In this document: piece by piece, positions 55,195 to 64,000 of the stretch
How positions within the stretch are numbered: position 1 is the stretch's first letter
How the letters are laid out: each line of letters begins with the position of its first letter
Assembly (NCBI GenBank): GCA_011109175.1
Contig: RDEW01000003.1
Coordinates: forward strand, 62,001 to 126,000
DNA: 64,000 nt
From: Dicyema japonicum
Lineage: Eukaryota > Dicyemida > Rhombozoa > Dicyemidae
Reading direction: 5' to 3'
The notes under the pieces: generated by a model
Seen by the model: only the letters and a program-made list of their open reading frames with translations
The model's database searches: none
What the model was told of the DNA's origin: nothing
Translations under genes and position numbers: made by a program

Positions 55195-56400
55195 AAAATT
55201 TAGGACAGAGTGGGTTCAGAAAGGGACGCTCGACCGCAGATGCTGTTTGATCCCACAGGTGGATATGTGCCATGTGTCAACGATATAGGAGTGATTTTAA
55301 GATTTTGGGAGTGGACATGTCCAGTGCGTTTGACACTGTCAACTGAAAAACATTGTTGGACGTTGCTGGGAGTTTTCTTGATGAGGATGACACAAGACTT
55401 GTCCGTTTCCTATTATCTAACATTGAATTAACTGTACGAGTTGGAAACACAACATCGAAGCATTTCGGGACAACAGTTGAAATACCTCAGGGAGACTCTC
55501 TATCTCCGGTTCTATTCGTCGTATACCTGGAAGCGGCATTGAGAGCTCTTAGAACAAAATGTGAAGGATGCCGATGGAGATTATATATGCAGATGACATA
55601 GATTTTGTGTCAGAAAATGATCTGGAACTTGGACTTTAGAGAAAATCCCTGGAGAATTTAAGAATTGGTCTCTGCGAGTTAATCAGGAAGAAGACTGAAC
55701 ACAAGAATCACAAGGGAATCAAAATATATTGATGAAAATTGGAGGAAAAAAGGAAATTGGGATCCTTACTTGGTGATAGTGAGGACATGATGTATAGAAG
55801 AGTTCTAGCCACTGCCATGTATAAGAAATGGAGTCGACAAATACTAATAAAAACAAATCTAAGAATAAGACTATACAACGCATATATAAAACCGGTGCAT
55901 ATGTACAACTCGGGTACATGGGGGTCACAAAGCTAGAGTTCAAGAAAATGAATATATTTCATCGCAAACAATTAAGCAATTGAATGGGCATAGGTTGGCC
56001 CAAGAAGATTTCAAACATGAAATTATACTCTGTGGCACAATCGAAGCCAATAAGCATCGACATTATTGAATCAAGGTGGAGACTGTTTGTCACGTGCTCA
56101 GAATGGACATAATCGCCCCTGCAAATATAATAATGGACAGTTACTTTAACAATGAGAACAAACCATCATTCAGAGGAAGACCCAGAGTCACTCTAACTGT
56201 GGCTCTGAACAAGGATCTTAATGGGATTAGAAGAAATCTTAAATCTGCAGAAGATCTAAAAGATCTAAAGACAGATGCGCAAAGCAGAGGGCGATGGAGA
56301 CGCCTAGTGAAGAGATTGTAGAACGTGTGGCACAAACGGGACCTTAGTTAATATAACGTTCTTTGGTTCTGTGAAAGTGCTTTTTAATAATAATAATAAA
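55195..56400 (+). mobile_element. LINE-X reverse transcriptase and 3' end
   Basis: GQSGFRKGRSTADAV, LGVDMSSAFDTVNWKTLLD (motif A), LVRFLLSNIELTVRVGNTTS, VEIPQGDSLSPVLFVVYLEA (motif B), YADDIDFVSENDL (55590-55620), then FRGRPRVTLTVALNKDL, RGRWRRLVKRL, and a tail ending in AATAATAATAA at 56390-56399. This is the best-preserved RT of the family; motif order agrees with 38.8-41.6 kb. Confidence 0.78.
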
Positions 56401-56779
56401 AAATTTAGACTTTATTACCTAAAAATTAAATCTTGACTTTGTTGACATTACCAAAAATTTTGACTTTTTGACTTTATTTATATAGCATTTTTAATTAAAC
56501 CACCCAGTAAATGTGCCAAGATTGCGTGGAGACAGAACTGGAAGCACTAGAGGGCACAAAAGTAGTGTGGGGAAAGGGGTTAAAGGAAGAACACCGCCTA
56601 TAATAATGGGGTTACTTAGTAAACTCAAATGGGACCTCAAAAAAATTGAGAAGGGAAAAGGTGGAGTTAGAGGGGGCCATAATTGTGTATAAAAGGAAAC
56701 TCTATACATATGAAAGTCGGTGTAAGAGAAAGAGAAAATAATATGTTTGAATTTAATCGCAGATTATTTTACCGAAAAT

Positions 56780-57280
56780 GGCCATAATGCATGTTCCCAA
56801 CAGGACGCGGAAATGTTTTCCACATGGGGTAGTATATGGGAGGCTTAACCACGCAGAGGAAATGTGTGACAAGTCCCGTACAGCACCGCTCCTTTCTTGT
56901 CGGAAATTTGAGGCGGTAGAGAGATGTCTCCCTAATTGGAAAACGATCGCGGTAGATGAAGTATAATTTCTTTATAAAAAGATGCACTTCATTGCACGAG
57001 TCTATGTGCCGTGTAATAAAGAAAAGCATCACTAACCTGGAAACGATTCCTGATTTGACCTGCACTGGGACAACTTATTTGATCCCAAAGCTAGAAAACC
57101 CTCAGTCTGCAGCAGATTATCAACCGATAACCAGCATTCCAGCCCTGTATAATCTAATGACCAAATTGGTCGCTAGTGAGGTCAGGAGCTTTGTAGCGAC
57201 CAATGGAATTCTCTCCGAGAATCAGTTGGGTACTGTGCGAATTTGTCAGAGGAAAAACAGACTTTGATCAACAAGTGCCT
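56780..57280 (+). mobile_element. LINE RT entry fragment
   Basis: CTGTTYLIPKLENPQSAADY, QPITSIPALYNLMTKLVASE, NGILSENQLG is RT motifs 0-2 of a LINE, in frame at 57057-57230. The style (TTYLIPK, PITSIPALY) differs from LINE-X and suggests an R2/R4-like clade. Confidence 0.55.
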
Positions 57281-57539
57281 TACGCGGTCCTATCCGAGGA
57301 TTTTTTGTTTGTTCCATACGCGGTTGAAATGTCCGATCCATTGCATCTTTGACGCTGGAATTCCCGATTTGTCTATGGAATCGGATTTCTATAAGAACAG
57401 GAGATCTCTATGAGCGTTGCTAACTAATTGAGTGAATCTCACTCGCCATCTTGAGAGGGAATAGCCATCCAGTGAGGGCAGCTACTATATAACCCTCAGT
57501 TGATTGTTTCTTTATTTTAAAATAATTCTGTTTCGAACT

Positions 57540-57995
57540 TATGAAAGGAAATTCAGATTCTACTAAGCTTTAGCTGATCTTATTGATCCAAGAGTCGCTG
57601 ATGAAATGAGAAAATCAGATATTTTTAGTGGCACCTGTGAATGGTAATTGCAGTGGCAGTAGCACCTGAGATTAAAAAAAACTATTTTTTAGTGTCCCAC
57701 ATCAGTTGCACATCACACTCCCTGTGGTTGATTCAAAATCGCTAGGATATTTTCTAATAAAAGTGTTAACCGTTTCAATGACCTTATTGATTGAACAAGG
57801 CATAACAATTGATGACACGTTAGTATTTTATTCAAAAAGCGTCCAAAATAAACTGTGGTTTTGACACTAAAATAAGATTCTCCAGTTATGGAAGAAATCC
57901 TCTGTGGAGAATAGTTCAGATTTTCAAGCCAAAACGTAGTAGGAAACATTGCATGGAGACCGGGATCACTTAATTATGCGACAATTCTTAACTTA
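57540..57995 (+). repeat. Direct repeat, copy 2, with LINE-type end
   Basis: Copy of 54880-55185, extended to a typical LINE end: CATGGAGACCGGGATCACTTAATTATG at 57951-57977. Confidence 0.6.
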
Positions 57996-58199
57996 TTTAA
58001 CATCCTTCGGCAGCTTGTATTGAAATCCAAGATTAGGGAAGATTCTAGATACGAGACTAATTTTGTTCTTGACTCTCCTTTAAATTAAGTATTCAATTAA
58101 AAATTATTAAGTATTTTACGCTAAGCATTAAAATAAACTAAAAATATATTTATTAATTAAATAAACCATAATTTAAATTCCAAATTGTTGGCAATCATC

Positions 58200-58505
58200 T
58201 TCTCTCCTTAACGGCTTTTATTAACCACGGATACATCGAGAAAGAAGTCATTGTCACAGAAACAGAGTCCGTCCAATGTCATAAAAGTCCATCCAGAACC
58301 TGCATAAAAGGTGGAAGTCGTTCCTATGCAGTTGTGAGAACCCCTCCAGTAGAGTTGGGGAGAGTAAATGATCCTTTTTCGCGCCGCCTGAGGCAGGTGG
58401 ATGATAACCCTCTATTAAAAAAAGAATAGAAGGAACAGAGGAGACAAAAAAAATCTTAATCAACTTGCCACATAGCACCACACTAACGTTGGTGCCAGAT
58501 CAAGG
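58200..58505 (-). repeat. SINE family B copy
   Basis: Shared + strand blocks with 13.3 and 18.8 kb: CGGATACATCGAGAAAGAAG, CCTGCATAAAAGGTGGAAG, AACCCCTCCAGTAGAGTTGG, CACATAGCACCACAC. Confidence 0.75.
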
Positions 58506-58910
58506 ATACTAATTAAATGAGTAGATTGAAATACGATTGGGTTACGCAGACCACGTGCGATTTTAATGAAATATTTTAGTGCTTCTCCTAATTAAGCATA
58601 TTTAAACAAATAATTTTTTTGTAATTTATTAATTATAAATAATAATTGAAACACTAGACAGTTAATTGAGTTAAAAGCTTTGTAGTATTCAAGTAACTTT
58701 ATCAAAAATATAAGTGCTATCTTAAGGATTGTCAAAACATGACAAAAATGAAATACAATCCGAGTTGTTATCTAAAGTGTCTCGGAATTTAGATAGCAAT
58801 CACGAGTTAATTTAAAATTGTGAATCATTTACCATAATAATTGTCGCCTAATCCCATTAGTGATTTAGTTAACATAATAAAATCATTGGCACTCCTATAA
58901 CATGCATTTA
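58505..58910. other. AT-rich spacer, no gene seen
   Basis: Low-complexity A/T sequence between two SINE B copies; no open frame of note. Confidence 0.4.
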
Positions 58911-58914
58911 ATGA

Positions 58915-59235
58915 CCCCCGATAAACCGAAAAGAGGTTAAGAGTTAATTAACGCCTAATCAAAGTATATCCCTTCCCACTGTCAAAGTAAAATGCATCCT
59001 TTCTAAGAATCAAGTCGATCGATATCCGTTATTTTGGAAACCCTTCCAGTGAAGTAGGGGAAGATAGATCCAGCCTTTGGGCGTATCCTGAGACAGGTTG
59101 ATCAAGTGACGAATGAAGGTGGGGAGCAGAAATGAATCTTTAGACAAAGTAGGCAGCGGAGTGGGAATCGAACCCCCAGAGCGACATCACAGACCACTTT
59201 TATATATGACTTTGGTCGCGGAGTTTTTAGAGGCC
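58915..59235 (-). repeat. SINE family B copy with tRNA-related head
   Basis: The body matches the other B copies (GATAAACCGAAAAGAGGTTA tail, AACCCTTCCAGTGAAGTAGGGG). At its far end (59160-59230) the reverse strand reads a B box GGGGGTTCGATTCCCAC preceded by AAGTGGTCTGTGATGTC, i.e. a tRNA-derived promoter. This copy shows that family B is a tRNA-derived SINE. Confidence 0.75.
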
Positions 59236-59399
59236 AATCGATCTTGATATGGAAATACTAAAAATCTAGAAAATATTGATCAGAGATTAATTTTACAAAA
59301 GATACCAAATATTGCGGATCAATCAATTATCAAAGTATGCTTTAATTAATTTCCGTCAAGAAATTTACAATATTAACGAAAACACCGTAAGAATTCTGA

Positions 59400-60913
59400 A
59401 TGGAGTGTTGCAGACTTGCACTTGTGACCGTGTTCCTCTTCTCTGTTTTTCGAGGTTAAATTTTGCTGATTGGAAATAGAATCGATTTCAGTGGATTTAA
59501 TCTATGAATCAAATTATGTCAGAGTTAATGATAGTTTTATTATTTCCTGCGTGTCCAACAACGACAGAGTTCCTCATTGGGAGTTTAATGGACGGAACAT
59601 TAGTAATGAAACAGGATACGATTTGTTCGTTTCAGACTTCAAGTCGACGTTGTTTATTGGGACAGTAAGAAGTGATATGCTTGGAAAGTATTCATGTTCG
59701 GATGGAATTTCAACCAAAGAAGTTGATCTTATCAATTACGGTTTCCATGAGTATTTTTACCCAAGACGAAGCAATCAAAGTGATTGGCTGTGAAAATCTC
59801 TCTGTCTGGGTTAATACTGCTGAATTGAGGATCCCCTGCAAAGTTGAATTGGCTGAAGGGATCATAGGGAGGTTCTTCTGGGTGAAAAATGATATTTTAT
59901 TAAGTCGCATTATATATTGAAAATTTAGCGGATGAACCTTCAAAAGTTAGTCTGTTTGACTGGGGACTTCAGTTGAATGACGTCACTGAAGAAGATCAGG
60001 GGATCTATTCCTTAGTTTTACTTACTGACAACGGAATTTTAATTAAACAAAATGTGAAGCTCAGCATCATGGGTTTATTCTCTTCATTAAATTGTGCAGC
60101 ATCTCCCACGGTTTATTTTTATGGATCCAACATCAGGAGAGGAACAAATAATTCTATATACTGCATTTCTGCTTCAACTGCCGACATCAAAGTCCATTTT
60201 AATGGGACCGGGAATTTCACGGTTTTCACGTAAAGTTATTTCAGAATTTTGGTGACGTAACTAACGAATGTTTTCACTATTATACTACAGGAAGAAAGTG
60301 CAAATCAACTGTAACCGTAATCCCACGTGATAGTGGCGTCTTTAATATAACCTGCACGGCTATTAACAAATATGGGCAAACTGGGGTTGTGGGATATTTT
60401 AATTCTATTGGTATTTTGATGATTAACTCGTCATAGAAGCCCCGAGTGAACCGATAGTGAGGAAAATCAATAACGTCTTTTCTTGGGATAACCAGTCAGC
60501 TTATAGTAACGATCCTTCAAGTCCAAATTATGTCTCTGAATTTGTTGTCAGGTTTCAGGTGAGGCTAAGTGATTAAATAACAGTTAAATAACAAAACAAA
60601 AGAGTTCACTCTCTCCGGAACTTTAAGAAGCATTGATTTGGAATATTACGTTGACGGTCCTGGACTTTGCATAGTTAGCGTAATCGCCATCAAAGCCGGA
60701 CTAAGGTCGAAAAAAATAAACACGATATTTGAGTGTGATAGTAATGTCTTTATGATTTTTGCAGAAACTCTACCTGTGGAGAGTTTTTTAATGAGAAAGG
60801 AAGTCATCAGTACCTTATCTGTGGTGCTTTCGATCATCATTGTCGCCACAATTTTATTCACTCATAAGCTTATCAAACGCAAACCGACGCGTCAAGTCGA
60901 ACTCTCTGTCTGA
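59400..60913 (+). CDS. IgSF single-pass membrane receptor (3 Ig + FN3)
   Basis: Cell-surface protein, probably adhesion or recognition. Start ATG 59400 gives a signal peptide (MECCRLALVTVFLFSVF). Ig1: SFIISC ... HWEFNGR ... RSDMLGKYSCSDG. Ig2: LRIPCKVEL ... GRFFWVKND ... LNDVTEEDQGIYSLVLL, where the second Cys of the disulphide is replaced. Ig3: NNSIYCISAS ... DSGVFNITCTAINKYGQTG. FN3-like: EAPSEPIVRKI ... YVDGPGLCIVSVIAIKAG. One TM helix (STLSVVLSIIIVATILF), then KLIKRKPTRQ and a short tail VELSV. Introns: 59455-59479, 59741-59765, 59904-59928, 60073-60099, 60222-60244, 60411-60436, 60559-60583 and 60741-60764. No frame errors. The architecture recalls NCAM/neural-adhesion receptors, but no specific orthologue is claimed. 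Confidence 0.85.
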
Positions 60914-60974
60914 TTTTTGTTTTTAGTTAAATTTTTTTCCTCTATTCATTTGACAAAAAACCAGGTTAACCACA

Positions 60975-61112
60975 CTTTACTAAGAGCCATATTAGCTATG
61001 ACTCCTAGACGATGCGGTTCCTCAGTGAGATGTTCACTGATGAAGGTGTCACTCGTCAAACCAAAGCATAGAACCTTTAGCCGAAAGTACAGCAGCGAGA
61101 TTTGAATAGGGG
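60975..61112 (-). repeat. SINE family A, head-side fragment
   Basis: Reverse complement of the first part of the 10.44-kb copy: TCACTGATGAAGGTGTCACTCG and AGCAGCGAGATTTGAA, the latter containing the inverted B box. It begins only about 60 bases after the IgSF stop, so it probably sits in the 3' flank of that gene. Confidence 0.7.
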
Positions 61113-62440
61113 CCTACTTCCCATCCGGAATAATTAACCACGTATAACTGAAATTTTTCACCTTATGGTGCACCAAGTACTCCACCCGCAACAACCTCAT
61201 GGATTTCTCATGGTAACAGAGGGAAATATCTACAACCCATTCATTCAGTTTATCGGCAATTTTATTTCCAAAAAAACGTAGGTACTTCCTCTCCAATTTT
61301 AGACTTAAAACCTCCTAAAAATGTTCCTCCGTTATTAAGAATACACCGACGTATTCAGCTTAAGCATTCTAAACAGGATGCCCCCATTATTACCCAATAA
61401 TTGAAGATGACACGTGTGATTTATGTTTATGAAACATTACAATCAAAAGAAAATCTACTTGAACGACAAAGAAAATTCGTGAGAGCAGCCAACCTAACAA
61501 AAACACTCGAAATATGAGAATACTTCAAACTATTCATGGAAAGCGGTTCAAGATGCCAGTCTCTTCTGTTTCAATCTCCACCTTGTCGGTCTGGGATCAC
61601 TTAGTCAACTGGGACATTATTCTCCTATAAACTTAGTGATCCTCAGACAATAATAATCAGAAAAAAAATATATTTGACCTCTTTTTTAAGAAACGTCAAC
61701 TTATAATTTTTCTATGTACTTAAACCGAAGAAAACAAATGAAAAATGATTGTCTAAGTCATTCATTCTATGATACACTTGATGTATCAATAAAGGCATAT
61801 GTCCAATATGTTATGCTTAAGGAGACAAATGAGAGTATTCGTGCTAAGCATAATCGTGAGTTTGAACTTTGGAAAAGAATTCGTATCTAATTGGTTGTTG
61901 GAGTTGACGACTCAATATGGTGAAGAGATGACCATTAATCTGAACAAGAAATGAATGGAGGAGGTGAAATGACAGGTCGGTACCTCTTCCTCTAAGAAAA
62001 GGGTATAAGAATACGCCGATTTTAATTAAACCTTTGATAACTATGTCTTTAAGATGCCTTAGAACAGAAAATTGGTTACAAAAGCTCTTTATCTGAGTTA
62101 CAATATTTTCTATTCGGTTAAGCAATTATGCAAACAAGTTTTTTAAATACAAGACGCTAATCAGATCCCACGTGTTTTAAGTAGCTTTCCAGAGTTCTTA
62201 AACCATGTCTAACAATTTGTTGGCAACTCTGGTTTTGGGACTAAGCCGCATGTTCTCTATTATGTGGAGGTCCAGCAACTGAGTGAATATTGTGGCAGCA
62301 TATTCATTCTATAGTTAAAAATCCTTTCTAGATTGTAGCAACGTGCTCATCTCGCTGGGATACACGGAGTGAAAGCACGTGCTTGGTAAAAACTACTAAA
62401 CAGAAATTCTAAATCGATTTAACGGAAAACATAGATAATT
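61113..62440. other. Repeat-rich stretch without a gene
   Basis: A LINE end is visible at 61580-61660 (GGGATCACTTAGTCAACTGG, later CAATAATAATCAG). The reverse frame 61844-62125 is open but has no recognisable domain. Confidence 0.45.
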
Positions 62441-62444
62441 GGCG

Positions 62445-62645
62445 GGAAGGTTGAGGTGGTGAAGTACCTTTATTGCACGAAATGTTTACTTAGCTTCATG
62501 ATGGAAGAAAGTCCATGCCTTCCTTTTTCTCGTGACCACGAACGAGGTGATGGATTCAGAGGATATTAGAAACCTTAAGTTCTGAACAAAGGAAGTGCCG
62601 GATGCAAGTATGACTGAGGTTCGAATTTCGTCCATCCAAATTGTA
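62445..62645 (+). repeat. LINE-X 5' scrap followed by a SINE-like repeat
   Basis: GGTTGAGGTGGTGAAGTACC, TTATTGCACGAAATG repeats the LINE-X 5' end seen inverted at 45.5 kb. From 62530 the sequence matches 19500-19600 and ends in a B-box-like GAGGTTCGAATTTCGTCC. Confidence 0.55.
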
Positions 62646-62859
62646 AGACGACTGGCAAAATTATCCTAAGTCTTCCACGGAATCGGTCCATCTTCCATAG
62701 CTCTGTTCTACGGGGATGCCAACTTCATCCTGTGCCGAATAGTCTCTAGCAAGACTACATTATCTCCAGGCTTACACTCGCATTTCTTGTAGATTCCTCT
62801 GCATGAGATCCTGGGAAGTCAGCCCATTCCTGTTATTTTTCTCAGGTGATATCAGTGGT

Positions 62860-62990
62860 CCAGTCCCCCGGATAATGTAATAATGAGCCACATCACCAGC
62901 TCAGCCTTTCCGATCAGTTAAGTGAAGAATGACACTGCTGGAATGCGAACCCGCAGCCTCGATGGGACCCCAACCACTAGCTTTGAAACG
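62860..62990 (-). repeat. tRNA-related SINE head
   Basis: Reverse strand reads CTGCGGGTTCGCATTCCAGC, a B-box-like segment; no cloverleaf, so it is not called as a tRNA. Confidence 0.4.
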
Positions 62991-63199
62991 ACAGAGAACT
63001 GCTCGGTATCATGTAACGAGCACTTTGAATCGTTTAGATGAATTATGGTTCCAGAGTGATTCTTGGAACGTCGTTTTTTCCAGTGATCCACTGTTTCATT
63101 ACTCTGCGCTCTTTTCTAAATAGCTGTTATCTTAGCGGCATTTTTCCACGAGATAGATGGTCCCCACTTAGAGAACACATAAGAAATACACGGTTTGAT

Positions 63200-63665
63200 A
63201 TACAAGTTATTTACCTCCCTAGAATATGGTGGATGCTGATATCTGAGAGGCCTTTCAGTAGATTGATGAAGTTGTATTTGTCAGCACTTTTTCGACGCAC
63301 CACGATGGGTATTGATTCCATGTACAGTTCGTGAGAAAAGTTCCAGATTTTTAAAAAGTCGCAGAAAACAACGACGCTTTCCTCTCTTGAAAGTTGAGGG
63401 AAGAGCTCTCCGAACAAGGTAGCTCGTTTTTAGGGAAAAACGAATTTATTTTCTTATCCTCGCAGAGGAAATGGCAAACCTCCATGCGACGCAGTCGTAT
63501 TCCACCGGAAAGATGATCACACTGATTCAGGTTGCAGTTGAAAAGGGACTCTTCTTTACTACCACCGTCAAGCATTCCACTTTTGAAACCCCGTCTTACT
63601 GGTTTATATACGGTTTTTACAAATTTTCCATTAAATAGTACAAAAAGTGATTCTATCATTACAAA
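63200..63665 (-). other. Unidentified repeat-derived open frames
   Basis: Reverse frames 63211-63417 and 63351-63659 are open. Part of them (63255-63300) is similar to 52.995 kb, so they belong to a repeated element. No domain is recognised. Confidence 0.35.
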
Positions 63666-63695
63666 AAAGTAATATCGTTTCTATTTGCATAATAC

Positions 63696-64000
63696 TCACT
63701 GTCTATAAATCCGTCTCCTCCCAAAATTATATCTCCCCCCATAATTACCCACGTTGGGATTTTGGAAGTTTTGAAGTGGTCGATTCTGATATGGTGGATC
63801 ATGGAAATGGCTAATTCGATGTTGAGAAGGGATCAATTCCCGTGGACCATAATACATATTTTCTGCATAGTAACTCCCTGTTTGAGGAATATTTTGGGGA
63901 TTTATTGGCTGTTTTTGAGTTTGTTGAGCTTTGATGTTGATCTTACTTATTTTGGCCCGTTGGTTGTTGAACCACGTATTAACATGCTTCGTAGAAAGAG
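63696..64000 (-). CDS. Homeodomain protein, 3' end
   Basis: Transcription factor; only the last 100 codons are in the window. The reverse strand begins at LSTKHVNTWFNNQRAKISK, which is recognition helix 3 of a homeodomain: W48, F49, N51 and R53 of the consensus WF-N-R are in place. What follows is a Gln/Asn/Tyr-rich tail with QQTQKQPINPQNIPQ, MYYGPRELIP, and ends GRYNFGRRRIYRQ at the stop 63696-63698. WFNNQRAK is unusual next to the common WFQNRRAK/WFSNRRAK. The class cannot be told without helices 1-2, which lie beyond base 64000. Confidence 0.78.
   Translation of the reverse strand, partial: LSTKHVNTWFNNQRAKISKINIKAQQTQKQPINPQNIPQTGSYYAENMYYGPRELIPSQHRISHFHDPPYQNRPLQNFQNPNVGNYGGRYNFGRRRIYRQ

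Noticed and set aside
54880-57860. Direct repeats at 54880-55185 and 57540-57860 flanking a reverse transcriptase, like an LTR retrotransposon
   Set aside because: The enclosed RT has LINE motifs and a LINE 3' tail, there is no integrase, protease or primer-binding site, and the second repeat ends in the usual LINE end. Two overlapping LINE copies explain it.
59160-59230. tRNA-like segment with a strong B box on the reverse strand
   Set aside because: It is continuous with a SINE B body and no cloverleaf closes.

Overview
The window is nuclear DNA of an animal with an extremely compact gene style, most likely a dicyemid mesozoan (Dicyema-like parasite of cephalopod kidneys). The reason is direct: eleven conserved animal genes can be read here only by removing roughly 60 GT...AG introns, nearly all 21-27 bp long. 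Introns of this size are a known dicyemid trait. Between the genes the DNA is AT-rich and packed with decayed LINEs and tRNA-derived SINEs.

Layout, left to right. 0-1.1 kb: 3' part of a GCKIII kinase (+). 3.3-4.8 kb: decayed LINE (-). 4.9-6.2 kb: HSDL2-type SDR/SCP2 protein (+). 7.1-8.5 kb: TTLL9-like tubulin ligase (-). 8.8-16.2 kb: repeats, with one unidentified exon pair near 15.4 kb. 16.3-18.2 kb: mitochondrial HSP60 (+). 19.8-21.1 kb: voltage-gated calcium channel beta subunit (+). 21.4-25.0 kb: LINE debris. 25.05-26.8 kb: splicing factor CDC40/PRP17 (-). 27.0-31.8 kb: mosaic of LINEs and SINEs, including a LINE whose ORF starts with a 2A-like peptide. 32.3-37.2 kb: PHIP/BRWD chromatin reader (-). 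38.05-38.65 kb: beta-carbonic anhydrase (-). 38.8-48.7 kb: LINE-rich block with a nearly full-length RTE-type element. 48.97-49.57 kb: Rho-family GTPase (+). 50.51-52.44 kb: DNA transposon with long terminal inverted repeats, a target-site duplication and a retroviral-integrase-like transposase that has its own 26-bp intron. 53-59.2 kb: LINE and SINE debris. 59.4-60.9 kb: three-Ig plus FN3 single-pass receptor (+). 61-63.6 kb: repeats. 63.7-64.0 kb: 3' end of a homeobox gene (-).

The genes are independent housekeeping, signalling, ciliary and transcription genes; there are no operons. Common to many of them is a single-base frame break, usually in a short homopolymer, inside an otherwise well conserved reading frame (kinase, HSDL2, HSP60, CACNB, CDC40, PHIP/BRWD, carbonic anhydrase and the transposase). 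I read most of these as probable assembly or consensus errors, not decay, because the frame resumes at once with conserved sequence; this cannot be proved from the window.

The most interesting items are the 2A-like peptide at the head of a LINE ORF with a decayed homologue at the same place in a second copy, the intron-containing integrase transposon, a SINE family that shares its 3' tail with the resident LINE, an internally deleted LINE that keeps both ends in one frame, and a stray PHIP/BRWD exon fragment joined to a LINE/SINE-type tail.
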